Source: Chloroflexota bacterium
GTDB lineage: Bacteria; Chloroflexota; Anaerolineae; Aggregatilineales; Phototrophicaceae
Length of the DNA stretch: 40,117 nt
Direction of reading: 5' to 3'
Assembly: GCA_028875185.1 (NCBI GenBank)
Contig: JAPPFH010000113.1
Span: 1 to 40,117, forward strand
The position numbers were made by a program, and so were the translations under genes. The notes beneath the pieces are model-generated. The model was not told the origin of the DNA. It saw nothing but the letters and a program-made list of their open reading frames with translations, and searched no databases. Each line of letters starts with the position of its first letter. The first letter of the stretch is position 1. Shown here piece by piece: positions 26,019-34,241 of this stretch.

Positions 26019-26918
26019 TCACTGCGGCTTTGTACGTTCGATGAAGGAGATCACTTCGCTGGCGATTTCGGCGCCCTTTTCCTCTTGCAAGAAGTGCCCG
26101 GCGCCGCGAATCGTGATCTCCGGCTGGTCGGCGGCGGTTGGAAAGAGCCGGCGGAAGAATGCCGCCGCGCCACCCAGGATGGGATCGCCATCGCTAAACA
26201 TGATCTGGACCGGTTTGCGCCAGCGGGATAGCGCTGCGCGCGCCGCTTTCATCTCCTTGGCGCCGGGCATATCGGGCGTGATCGGTACCAGCGATGGGAA
26301 TACTGCCGCGCCCGCTTTGTAGCTGTCGTCGGGGAAGGGCGCATCGTAGCCGGCGATAACGTCAACTGGCAATTCGTAATTGGTAATCGTCTGCGCGACC
26401 AGCCGTCCGACCTGCATGCGCGCGCCGACCTTTTGGCTGAAAGCGCGCCACTGCATGAAAGCATCGCTGATCTTTTCTTCGCCTGTCGGCAGGAAGGTAT
26501 TGAGCGCGACCAGGCGGGCGAAGCGATGCCCATGATCGGCAGCGATCGTCAGCCCGAGTAAACCGCCCCAATCCTGACAGACGAGCGTGACATCACGCAG
26601 GTCCAGCGCTTCGATCAATCCGACCAGCTTGTCATAGTGCATGTGGAAGCTGTAATCTTCTTGAGCGCCGTACTTGTCCGATTTGCCAAAGCCGACCATG
26701 TCCGGCGCCACAACGCGGAAGCGCCGCGCCAACGGCGGAATCATTTGGCGGTAGAGATAAGACCAAGTCGGCTCGCCGTGCAGGCAGAGGATCGTTTCAG
26801 CGCCGTCGCCCTCGTCGATGGTGTGCATGCGCGTATCGCCGATGTCGACATAGTTGGGCGCGAAGTCGTAATCCGACAGATTCCGGAATCGCTCATCAGG
26901 CGTCCGCAGGATGATCAT
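26019..26918 (-). CDS. Haloalkane dehalogenase-like alpha/beta hydrolase (HLD-I type)
   Basis: Haloalkane dehalogenases hydrolyse carbon-halogen bonds through an Asp nucleophile. The 299-residue product from the ATG at 26918 keeps HGEPTWSYLYR (E49), nucleophile D116 and halide-binding W117 in CQDWGG, D245 in SDGDP and H275 in AGHF. W157 in FMQWRAF matches the second halide tryptophan of the DhlA-type group. AAGGAG lies upstream of 26918. The frame is open to 27059, but that extension has no conservation. It is first in a unit with deoC and the PucR gene. Natural substrate is unknown; related proteins often act on compounds other than known haloalkanes. Confidence 0.9.
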   Translation of the reverse strand: MIILRTPDERFRNLSDYDFAPNYVDIGDTRMHTIDEGDGAETILCLHGEPTWSYLYRQMIPPLARRFRVVAPDMVGFGKSDKYGAQEDYSFHMHYDKLVGLIEALDLRDVTLVCQDWGGLLGLTIAADHGHRFARLVALNTFLPTGEEKISDAFMQWRAFSQKVGARMQVGRLVAQTITNYELPVDVIAGYDAPFPDDSYKAGAAVFPSLVPITPDMPGAKEMKAARAALSRWRKPVQIMFSDGDPILGGAAAFFRRLFPTAADQPEITIRGAGHFLQEEKGAEIASEVISFIERTKPQ

Positions 26919-27237
26919 CGTTCGCTCCTTGTGAGCTGCCAAACGAAGAGTATAGCACAGCCCGCGACGCGCCCGCCGATACCTGTAGTCTGTAGTTGCG
27001 AGTGACGGGCGGCGTCGGCGGTTAGTGTCTACGCGACCTGCGTGCCGCTGGATGAGCATTGCCGCGCCTTTATATTACGTGTTTAGGGGCGACCCACGGG
27101 ACGCGCCTGCTGTCGTCGGCGCGCCTGCAAGACGCCCCAGCCCGGTGAATTCCAGATTCCGGTCAAGACATCCGTGAGCTTCGCTGTATAATGCCTAAGA
27201 GTTCAACCGCACTTGAATTAACTGCCGAGCCAAGTAC
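26919..27237. other. Intergenic region upstream of prfA
   Basis: No gene is seen. It contains AGTGTCTACGCGACC (27024-27038), the exact reverse complement of 32105-32119, a degenerate GGGCGAC palindrome (27087-27107) preceded by ATTACGTGTTT, also seen before the palindrome at 3573, and a -10-like TATAAT at 27187. Confidence 0.6.
27187..27192 (+). promoter_or_regulatory. Likely -10 element for prfA
   Basis: TATAAT (27187-27192) is a perfect -10 about 45 bases before the prfA ATG. No good -35 is present at 16-18 bases upstream. Confidence 0.4.
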
Positions 27238-28305
27238 ATGCTGGAAAAACTTGCGGAAGTCGAAAGCCGCTACCTCGAACTGGAAGCGTTAATGGGCGAT
27301 CCGGCGATCGCCGCCGATTACGAAAAAGTCGCCGAGTTGGCAAAAGAACGGTCTAGCCTGCAAGACATCGTCGATGCTTTCCGCCGCTATCAATTGCAAG
27401 AGACTGAATTGGACGAGGCGCGCGAATTGCTGCAGGCGGCTGATGAAGCTGAGATGCGCGAGCTGGCTGCTGAGGAAGCTGCCGCGCTCGAAGCAAGCAA
27501 TGCCGACTTGCTCGAAAAGCTGCGCTTGATGCTGCTGCCGAAAGACCCGCGCGACAGCAAGAACGTCATCGTCGAAATTCGCGCCGGCGCCGGCGGCGAT
27601 GAAGCGGGCATTTTCGCTGGCGATCTGATGCGCCTGTATACCCGCTACGCGGAAGCCAACAGATGGAAGGTCGCGCTGCTTGATGTCAACGAGCAGGGCA
27701 ACGGCGTCTTCAAGAACATCACATTTGAGATCAAGGGCGCTGGCGCATTCAGTCGGCTGAAATACGAAAGCGGCGTGCATCGTGTACAGCGCGTCCCGAC
27801 GACGGAAAGCCAAGGGCGGATCCATACCAGCACCGCCACCGTGGCGGTCCTCGCCGAGATGGACGAAGTCGACGTGCAGTTGGACATGAGCGAAGTGGAG
27901 ACGCAGGTGTTCCGCGCGCGCGGCGCTGGCGGACAGTCGGTCAATACCACGGATTCGGCGGTGCGCTTGATACATAAGCCGACGGGAACGGTGGTGGAAA
28001 TGCAAGACGAGCGCAGTCAATTGCAGAACAAGCTGCGCGCCAAGCAGGTCTTGATCGCCCGCCTGTACGAAGCGGAAGCGGAGCGGCAACGCGCGGAGCG
28101 GGAAGCGGAGCGCCGCGGACAAGTCGGCAGTGGCGACCGCAGCGAAAAGATCCGTACCTACAATTATCCGCAGGGGCGCGTCACCGACCATCGGATCAAC
28201 ACCAGCAGTTATAATTTGCCGGCAGTCATGGACGGCGACCTTGACGCATTCATCGATCAGCTGGCGACGCAAGAGCAGGCGGAGCAGCTTGCGGCCGGCG
28301 CTTAA
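27238..28305 (+). CDS. prfA: Peptide chain release factor 1
   Basis: RF1 recognises UAA and UAG codons in the ribosomal A site and releases the peptide. The 355-residue protein has the catalytic GGQ at residues 231-233 and the stop-codon recognition loop P187-T-T189 in RVPTTESQGR, the RF1-type PxT rather than the RF2 SPF. The leading helical domain and RSEKIRTYNYPQGRVTDHR are standard. The ATG at 27238 has no clear ribosome site. PrmC, which methylates the GGQ glutamine, is encoded 455 bp downstream, with a decayed gene between. Confidence 0.98.
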   Translation: MLEKLAEVESRYLELEALMGDPAIAADYEKVAELAKERSSLQDIVDAFRRYQLQETELDEARELLQAADEAEMRELAAEEAAALEASNADLLEKLRLMLLPKDPRDSKNVIVEIRAGAGGDEAGIFAGDLMRLYTRYAEANRWKVALLDVNEQGNGVFKNITFEIKGAGAFSRLKYESGVHRVQRVPTTESQGRIHTSTATVAVLAEMDEVDVQLDMSEVETQVFRARGAGGQSVNTTDSAVRLIHKPTGTVVEMQDERSQLQNKLRAKQVLIARLYEAEAERQRAEREAERRGQVGSGDRSEKIRTYNYPQGRVTDHRINTSSYNLPAVMDGDLDAFIDQLATQEQAEQLAAGA

Positions 28306-28362
28306 GCTTGGCGTCGCCACAATCGACAAGCGTTCGAAACGTCGTCCGCGTCCAGGCCTTGA

Positions 28363-28764
28363 ATGTTCTTTACATCCTCTGAGTTCATCGTTTTTGCCAC
28401 GTTAATTGTAGTTGTATTCTTTGTTACGGCGCAGCGGCGCCGCTGGCTGCTACTGCTCGTTGCCAGCTACTATTTCTAGGCCTTCTGGAACCCAGGTTAC
28501 CTGCTGCTGATTGTGTTCTCTACCTTGGTGGATGACTTCGTCGTGCTGGGATTGGGTCTTGCTGAAGTAGAATGAATAGCTAGACGTCGGCTACTGCTGG
28601 CATTGAGCATCCTGGCGAACATCGGCGTGACAAAGCCTCGGCATTACGTTATCTTGGAGCGAATGGAGGAAATGGGAATAGACCGTCAAGTCGGCCGGGC
28701 GCGCGCGCTGCTATCGGATTTCTCTAATCCAATGGATGTCTTGCGCGAGCTGCCGCCGCTGTGA
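28363..28764 (+). pseudogene. Decayed N-terminal fragment of an MBOAT (AlgI/DltB-like) O-acyltransferase
   Basis: The frame from the ATG at 28363 reads MFFTSSEFIVFATLIVVVFF, then RRRWLLLLVASYYF, AFWNPGYLLLIVFSTLVDD and ARRRLLLALSILANIGV, the recognisable start of AlgI-like membrane O-acyltransferases. Two in-frame stops interrupt it: TAG at 28477-28479, where the family usually has Tyr, and TGA at 28573-28575. The fragment ends after about 90 codons and lacks the catalytic region. The same frame then runs on through a KPRHYVILERMEEMGIDRQV segment of unknown origin and ends with TGA at 28762, overlapping the prmC GTG. An AlgI/MBOAT remnant is well supported; the tail may be a separate small gene. 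Confidence 0.75.
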
Positions 28765-29591
28765 TCCTGCAAACTGCGCTTAACCAAGCCAAGCAGGCGC
28801 TGAAAGCCTCCGAATCCGCTGATCTCGATGCGCAGGCGCTGCTGTCCCATTCCCTTGGCGTCGACCGCGCTTTCCTCTTCGCCCACGCCGAATCCGTTCT
28901 AAGCGATTCTCAAGCCGCCGCCTTCCAATCCGCGGTCGCGCGCCGCGCCGCTGGCGAGCCTATAGCATACATCATTGGCGCAAAAGGCTTCTACGACATT
29001 GATCTAATGGTCTCGCCCGCCACGCTCATACCACGGCCGGAGACCGAACTGCTGCTGGAGGAGGCGCTGCGCCTGTTTGAGGATGGTTCGCGCGTCACGG
29101 TCGCCGACATTGGGACGGGCAGCGGCGCGCTGGCGCTCTCTTTCGCGCGGCATCGACCGGCGGCGAATGTATGCGCGACTGATATTAGCGCGGACGCATT
29201 GCGGATCGCGCGCACTAATGCCGACCGCATGGGCCTCAAAGTAGAATTTCTTGAGGGCGATCTGGCTGTACCCTTGATTGAGCGCGGAATACAGGTTGAC
29301 CTGCTGATGGCGAATCTGCCTTACATCGCTTCGGACGGCCTGGCGACGTTGGCGGTGAGCCGCTTTGAGCCGCGGCTGGCGTTGGATGGCGGTCCCGACG
29401 GACTAGCGCTCATCCGCCGCCTGCTGACGCAGATTCCGGCTGTCTGTCGCGCCGGCGCTCAGGTCTTGTTGGAGATCGGCGCGGAGCAGGGAATGACGGT
29501 CGCCGGACTGGTTCAAGAGCGCTTGGGCGCGCCTTGCGATATTCTGCCGGATTACGCTGGTTTGGACCGCATCGCGCGGTTTAGCGTTTAG
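28761..29591 (+). CDS. prmC: Protein-(glutamine-N5) methyltransferase for release factors
   Basis: PrmC methylates the GGQ glutamine of RF1 and RF2, raising termination efficiency. The 276-residue product has the N-terminal helical domain, then GEPIAYIIGAKGFY, PRPETELL, motif I DIGTGSGAL (117-125) and the NPPY-type active site written here as N185-L-P-Y188. The Leu is a departure from the usual Pro but keeps the Asn and Tyr. The start is GTG at 28761, overlapping the stop of the decayed MBOAT frame, so translation may be coupled to it. The substrate gene prfA lies upstream and a class V aminotransferase follows 8 bp later. Confidence 0.95.
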   Translation: MILQTALNQAKQALKASESADLDAQALLSHSLGVDRAFLFAHAESVLSDSQAAAFQSAVARRAAGEPIAYIIGAKGFYDIDLMVSPATLIPRPETELLLEEALRLFEDGSRVTVADIGTGSGALALSFARHRPAANVCATDISADALRIARTNADRMGLKVEFLEGDLAVPLIERGIQVDLLMANLPYIASDGLATLAVSRFEPRLALDGGPDGLALIRRLLTQIPAVCRAGAQVLLEIGAEQGMTVAGLVQERLGAPCDILPDYAGLDRIARFSV

Positions 29592-29599
29592 CGCTTGCC

Positions 29600-30721
29600 A
29601 TGCCGACGCGTGAAGATTTCCTCATTCGCGACGATGTGATCTTCTTCAATCACGGGTCCTTCGGCGCTTGCCCGAAGCCGGTCTTCGAACGATATCAAGC
29701 CTGGCAACTGGAGCTAGAGCGGCAGCCTGTCGACTTCCTCCTGCGGCGGCGCCCCGAATTGATGGGGCAGGCGCGCGGGCGCATCGCGGATTATTTGAAT
29801 GCGCCGGCCCGCGAGATCGTCTTCGTGGCCAACGCGACAACCGGGCTCAGTCGCGCTGTCCGCTCGCTGCCGCTCCAGCCGGGCGACGAGATCCTGACCA
29901 CCGACCACGAATATGGCGCGGTGAATCGACTGCTGGATTTTGTCGCGGGGCGGACCGGCGCGCATGTCGTCCGCAGCCGGGTGCGGCTTCCGTATACATC
30001 GGATGAGGTCTTCGTTGACGACCTATTCGCAGACGCTACGGGAAAAACCCATGCCATAATCATCAGCCATATCACTTCGCCAACCTCGCTGATCTTTCCG
30101 GTAGCGCAAGTCTGCCAACGCGCCCGTGAGCGCGGCATCTTGACGATCATCGACGGCGCGCACGCCCCGGGGCAGCTGCCTCTAGATCTAGCCGCCGTCG
30201 GCGCCGATATGTACAGCGGCAACTTTCACAAGTGGGTCTGCGCGCCAAAGGGTTCGGGCTTTCTTCACGTCCGCTCGGAGCGCCACAGGCTTGTCGATCC
30301 GCTGGTTATCTCTCATGGCTATTACCGCGGCAGCAGTTTTATCGAGCGCAATGAGTGGTTGGGCACACAAGATATTGCGGCTTTCCTGACTGTGCCGGCG
30401 GCGCTCGATTATCTGGCGGCGCATAATTGGCCCGTCGTCACAGCGGAATGTCACCAATTGGCGGCGCTGGCGCAAACGCTCTTGTGCCAGCATTATCGCT
30501 TGAAGCCGCTTTCGGAGAATCAGTTTTCCCAGATGGTGACGATTCCCTTGCCCGACTGCGATGTCGACTGCTTGCGGCAGCGGCTTCTCGATGAATATCG
30601 CATTGAAGCGCCGGTTGGCCGTTTCGCCGGTCAGTGCGGCATTCGCGTTTCGGTGGCTGCCTACAACAGGCTTGACGAAATCGAGCGGCTCTTCGACGCG
30701 CTGCAGCGTCTCATCGGCTAA
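29600..30721 (+). CDS. Class V aminotransferase-fold enzyme (isopenicillin-N epimerase-like)
   Basis: This 373-residue PLP enzyme belongs to the class V fold that includes cysteine desulfurases and isopenicillin-N epimerase-like proteins. The N-terminal FFNHGSFGACP is typical of the epimerase-like group. D185 and H188 in IDGAHAPGQ contact the cofactor, and K211 in GNFHKWVCAPKGSGFL forms the Schiff base. FRIEAP-like EYRIEAPVG and GIRVSVAAYN close the C-terminal lobe. The ATG at 29600 lies eight bases after prmC. Substrate is not known. Its stop overlaps the convergent RlmD-like gene by four bases. Confidence 0.9.
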   Translation: MPTREDFLIRDDVIFFNHGSFGACPKPVFERYQAWQLELERQPVDFLLRRRPELMGQARGRIADYLNAPAREIVFVANATTGLSRAVRSLPLQPGDEILTTDHEYGAVNRLLDFVAGRTGAHVVRSRVRLPYTSDEVFVDDLFADATGKTHAIIISHITSPTSLIFPVAQVCQRARERGILTIIDGAHAPGQLPLDLAAVGADMYSGNFHKWVCAPKGSGFLHVRSERHRLVDPLVISHGYYRGSSFIERNEWLGTQDIAAFLTVPAALDYLAAHNWPVVTAECHQLAALAQTLLCQHYRLKPLSENQFSQMVTIPLPDCDVDCLRQRLLDEYRIEAPVGRFAGQCGIRVSVAAYNRLDEIERLFDALQRLIG

Positions 30722-32013
30722 CGCGCAAAGGAGGCGATGGCATCAATGTAATAGGTCTGTGGCGCCATGTCGAGCGGCTGGATTTTGCGCAGGCGAAATC
30801 CCGATTCAATCAGCCCTTTGCTGTCCCGCGCCAAAGCCGCCGGATTGCTGCTGACGTAGACGATGCGCCCGATATTCATACGGTGCAGTGAACTTATAAC
30901 GTCGTCGCTCAAGCCGCTCGCGGTCGGATCGACCAGCGCGATATCGTATTGCGCCTCGTTGTCAATTATGTCAACAAGCACGGATTCTACTGCGCCTTCA
31001 ATGATGTCGACATTATCGAAATCGAGCAGATTGGCGTCGGCATCGCCGGCTGCAGGCGGATAACTCTCTACCAGGGTGACCAAGGCTGCGCCGGGCGCCA
31101 TGAACGCGCTGAATACCCCCACGCCCGCATAGAGGTCGAGTATCCGCTCGCCCCCTTGAAGATCGGCCGCATTCATCACCTCGGCGACGAGGCTTGCCAG
31201 CGCGCCGATATTAGTCCGCATGGTTGAGCCGGCGGTGACGCGGAAGTTCCGTTCGGCTATTTGGAATGTGCTGTACGCGTCGCCGACGAGATTGACGGGC
31301 TCGCGGTCGGGCAAAATCAAGTTGACGCTAAGGGGCAGATCGGTGCCGAATTCGGGCGCGTCCTCGGTATCAATGGCGAAGATGAGCATCATGCGCCTAT
31401 CCGACCCGCGACGCAGGGTCAAACGCTGGGCGTATTCGTAGTCGAGGTCCAGCTCCAGCAGCAAGTCGATGAGATCGGGATGCGCCAGGCGGCAATCGCT
31501 GATCGCCTCAATGCCGCGTTCATGGCGCTTGAGCCCCCAGCCACCCGATTTGGCGCGCAGCAGGCTGATGCTGTGGTTGTAAGCCCACTGCTCAGCCGCT
31601 GGCAAAATTGGCTGCAGCGCTGTCTCGATCAATTGGTCGGGCAGTTTGCCGATGCGGGAGAGTTGATCGGCCAGCACATCCTGCTTGAGCAGCAATTGCG
31701 CCGGGTAATCGATATGCTGCCATTGACAGCCCCAGCAGCGCCCCGGTCCAAAATGCGGGCAGCGCGGCTCGATGCGATCTTTCGAAGCGGCTATGAGCTG
31801 CGCGCCCTGAGCGAATAGAACTTTGCCGCGCTCGCCGCTGATCTCGGCTGTGATCGACTCGCCGGGCAATGTATAAGGCACGAAGACCGGCCTCCCGCGA
31901 TAGACGCCCAAGCCGCTGCCGCCCTGCGCCATGTCACGGATGTCGAGGGGGATCGTCTTGCCAATCAGCGGATTTCGTCTTCGCCCTTTCCGCACAGGTC
32001 TTTGCTTAGCCAT
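30718..32013 (-). CDS. RlmD/TrmA-family RNA methyltransferase homologue with altered active site
   Basis: The 431-residue product has a TRAM domain (about 15-75), four iron-sulfur cysteines (C85, C93, C96 in CPHFGPGRCWGCQW, and C174) and a SAM-binding domain with ERILDLYAGVGVFSAF. This is the layout of 23S rRNA m5U methyltransferases. The catalytic site differs: the nucleophilic Cys of the usual SCNP motif is S389 in VYVSSNPAALARD, DPPR is D362-PTAS, and the general-base Glu near the C-terminus is Asp (QTYYIDAIASF). The ATG at 32013 fits the family; an open frame runs to 32118. Ordinary C5 methylation is therefore doubtful, though the fold is clear. Confidence 0.87.
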   Translation of the reverse strand: MAKQRPVRKGRRRNPLIGKTIPLDIRDMAQGGSGLGVYRGRPVFVPYTLPGESITAEISGERGKVLFAQGAQLIAASKDRIEPRCPHFGPGRCWGCQWQHIDYPAQLLLKQDVLADQLSRIGKLPDQLIETALQPILPAAEQWAYNHSISLLRAKSGGWGLKRHERGIEAISDCRLAHPDLIDLLLELDLDYEYAQRLTLRRGSDRRMMLIFAIDTEDAPEFGTDLPLSVNLILPDREPVNLVGDAYSTFQIAERNFRVTAGSTMRTNIGALASLVAEVMNAADLQGGERILDLYAGVGVFSAFMAPGAALVTLVESYPPAAGDADANLLDFDNVDIIEGAVESVLVDIIDNEAQYDIALVDPTASGLSDDVISSLHRMNIGRIVYVSSNPAALARDSKGLIESGFRLRKIQPLDMAPQTYYIDAIASFAR

Positions 32014-32092
32014 TAGTCTGTGTTGTTGTCCCGTTAGCAAACAAGGACAAGCTTTCCGCGCGAACAGTGGCGTGACATCCGGCGCATAAAGA

Positions 32093-32119
32093 GGCGAGCC
32101 ACCGGGTCGCGTAGACACT
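32093..32119. repeat. Degenerate palindrome with GTCGCGTAGACACT end (families B and C)
   Basis: GGCGAGCCACCGGGTCGCG resembles the family B palindrome, but its right arm continues as GTAGACACT instead of CCCTACA. GGTCGCGTAGACACT (32105-32119) is the exact reverse complement of 27024-27038 and close to 3762-3776. Confidence 0.55.
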
Positions 32120-32234
32120 GACCGGCGCGCGCCCGTACAACAGTTTGCATCATTCGTAAGTTACTTCTTGCTGCATCAATTGTCATGGCTCGCTCGGAAT
32201 CAATTATGCAAAATTAACCGCCATATAAACAGAA

Positions 32235-32252
32235 TCCCGCCAAATGGCGGGA
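32235..32252 (-). terminator. Terminator for the DsbA-type gene
   Basis: TCCCGCCA and TGGCGGGA (32235-32242, 32245-32252) form a perfect eight-base stem. Read on the minus strand it lies 26 bases after the oxidoreductase stop and is followed by TTCTGTTTATAT, a T-rich tract typical of intrinsic termination. Confidence 0.55.
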
Positions 32253-32278
32253 CTCTGAGAAGGTCGGTCAGAATCCGG

Positions 32279-33061
32279 CTATCCGCTGGGCGAGTAATCG
32301 ATGCCGGCTTTGTCCAGCTCGCGCTGAATTATGCGCTCGAAAATGCTGTAAGGCTGCGCGCCGCTGAGAATTTGCCCGTTGATGAAGAAACCGGGCGTGC
32401 CCCGTACGCCGGCAATCTGCCCATCGAAGCCATCAATATCAACCTCGTCGATGTAACGGCCGTCATCGAGGCAGGCGGTATACTCCTCGATTTCGAGTTC
32501 GTACTCATCGGCTGTCTTCAGATAAAACTCATAGCCGAGCTCGCTTTGATTATCGAAGAAGGCGCCGTGAAATTCCCAGAACTTGCCTTGGGCGAAGGCG
32601 CATTGGGCTGCTGCGGCGGCCGGCGTCGACTCGGGCGTCAAGCGGGCGAAATCGCGGTAGACGTAACGGATATGCTCGCCGTAATTCTCCAGCAGGGGCG
32701 CAAAGGTCTGGTCGAAATGGCGCTTGCAGTAAGTGCAGAAGAAGTCGCTGAATTCGACGATTACGATTGGCGCGTCTTCATCGCCGAGATAGGGGTCGTC
32801 ATCGACCAGGGCGAAGCGGTCGCTTTCGTCGGAAGCGGCGCCGCTGTCGCGCTCGTCAAACACGCTTTCGATGATCGCGCGCAACTGCGTTTCGTCCACA
32901 GTGACCGCTTGATTAGCTGGCGCTTCAAACATCGCTTTGCCGATTAGAATGCCGATGACGAAGCAGAGGGTGGCGATCAGCAGATAATTCAACGCTATGC
33001 GTGAATTGCCGCCCGGGGCATCGCGTTTTTCCGCTTGGGTCGCTTCATTGATGTCGGACAA
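32279..33061 (-). CDS. Membrane-anchored DsbA-type thiol-disulfide oxidoreductase
   Basis: This 260-residue protein has one N-terminal membrane segment (about 22-42) and an exported thioredoxin-fold domain. The active site is C109-T-Y-C112 in FFCTYCKRH, and GTPGFFING supplies the cis-proline loop. An inserted helical part contains AAAAAQCAFAQGKFWEFH, typical of the BdbD/DsbA-like group. It likely makes or shuffles disulfides in secreted proteins. The start is TTG at 33061 with AAGGGGA upstream; no ATG fits better. It is divergent from rsgA. Redox partner is unknown. Confidence 0.92.
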   Translation of the reverse strand: MSDINEATQAEKRDAPGGNSRIALNYLLIATLCFVIGILIGKAMFEAPANQAVTVDETQLRAIIESVFDERDSGAASDESDRFALVDDDPYLGDEDAPIVIVEFSDFFCTYCKRHFDQTFAPLLENYGEHIRYVYRDFARLTPESTPAAAAAQCAFAQGKFWEFHGAFFDNQSELGYEFYLKTADEYELEIEEYTACLDDGRYIDEVDIDGFDGQIAGVRGTPGFFINGQILSGAQPYSIFERIIQRELDKAGIDYSPSG

Positions 33062-33223
33062 GTTGGTCCCCTTGAATGGGTTTTCATCGTTGTTTCCTGT
33101 AGTTTACTTGACAAAGTGACGCTTGCCTATCGGTTTGTTGGCGCGGCCGCCTGTGTCGACAATTCCTAAGGGATGCGTTCACAAGTTATAATTGCCGACA
33201 GTAGCAAGAGCGGAGGGCAGCAT

Positions 33224-34195
33224 TTGGTCGACAGAATGAAGGGACTGATCGTCAAAGAACAGAGCGGCTTCTATTGGGTCGAGGCGGAAGACGGGGAGAC
33301 CTATATGTGCGAGCTGCGCGGCCGGTTGAAAGAAGAAGCCAAAACTTCCGACATCGCCGCTATTGGCGACCGCGCCGCGATCAGCACCCGGCGGGAAGAG
33401 GGAACCGATGTACTGATGGGCGTGATTGAATCGCTGGAGCCGCGTCAAAGTGTGCTGTCGCGCGCGCAACGCACCACCGGCAAACGCGGCGTCGGGCAAG
33501 CCGAGCGCGAGCAGGTGGTCATCGCCAATGCCGACCGCGCCCTTTTTGTATTTGCAGCCGCCCAGCCGGGACCGGATCTGGATATCCTGGATCGCCTTTT
33601 GGTGGCCGGTGAAAAGTCCGGCATAGACGAGTTGCTAATCATCCTCAACAAGATTGATTTGGATTACGCGCCGGATGTTGACGCTTCGATTGCTGACTAC
33701 GAGCGCATCGGTTATCCGGTCATCCGCACGAGCGCGCTTGCGGGCGATGGCGTCGAGTTATTGAAAGGCGCGCTCAAAGGCGGCATTTCTGTTTGCACTG
33801 GTCCGTCCGGCGTCGGCAAGACCAGTCTGCTCAATCGCATTCAGCCGGGCTTGGGGCGCCAGGTGAAGGCGGTCGGGACTTACTCGGAAGAGGGCGTACA
33901 CACGACCCGAGACAGCGCTTTGGTGCGCCTTGATGGCGGCGGCTATATCGCCGATACGCCCGGCATCCGCTCGCTTGCCGTCTGGGATATCGAGCCAGAC
34001 GAATTGGATGCCTATTATGTCGATATCGCCCGCCAAGTCCTCGATTGCAAATTCAGTAATTGCACCCATACGGACGAGCCGGATTGCGCCGTGCAAGCGG
34101 CGGTCAAGCGGGGAAGCATCGCTGCCCGCCGCTATCGCAGCTACCTGGAATTGCGCGAAGAGCTGCGCGATACCTATATCATATACAATCGGTAG
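33224..34195 (+). CDS. rsgA: Ribosome small-subunit-dependent GTPase A
   Basis: RsgA is a circularly permuted GTPase that checks late 30S ribosome assembly. From the TTG at 33224 it has 323 residues. An OB-fold domain (about 5-90) comes first, then NKID (142-145), the P-loop GPSGVGKTS (193-201), DTPG (244-247) and the zinc knuckle C275, C280, H282, C288. The order G4-G1-G3 shows the circular permutation. GGAGGG lies seven bases before the TTG; an ATG at 33236 is possible, and an ATG at 33173 adds unconserved residues. It is divergent from the DsbA-type gene. Confidence 0.96.
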   Translation: MVDRMKGLIVKEQSGFYWVEAEDGETYMCELRGRLKEEAKTSDIAAIGDRAAISTRREEGTDVLMGVIESLEPRQSVLSRAQRTTGKRGVGQAEREQVVIANADRALFVFAAAQPGPDLDILDRLLVAGEKSGIDELLIILNKIDLDYAPDVDASIADYERIGYPVIRTSALAGDGVELLKGALKGGISVCTGPSGVGKTSLLNRIQPGLGRQVKAVGTYSEEGVHTTRDSALVRLDGGGYIADTPGIRSLAVWDIEPDELDAYYVDIARQVLDCKFSNCTHTDEPDCAVQAAVKRGSIAARRYRSYLELREELRDTYIIYNR

Positions 34196-34241
34196 GGGTG
34201 AAACGGCGCCGCGCGCAGACACCGCGGGTCAGTCGCCCGTT

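Noticed and set aside
27289..28329. A 346-codon minus-strand ORF over prfA
   Set aside because: It is antisense to an intact release factor gene, so the length follows from the codon bias of the real gene.
32168..32947. A 259-codon plus-strand ORF over the DsbA-type gene
   Set aside because: It mirrors the minus-strand coding frame and lacks recognisable motifs, while the minus strand has a full CxxC oxidoreductase.
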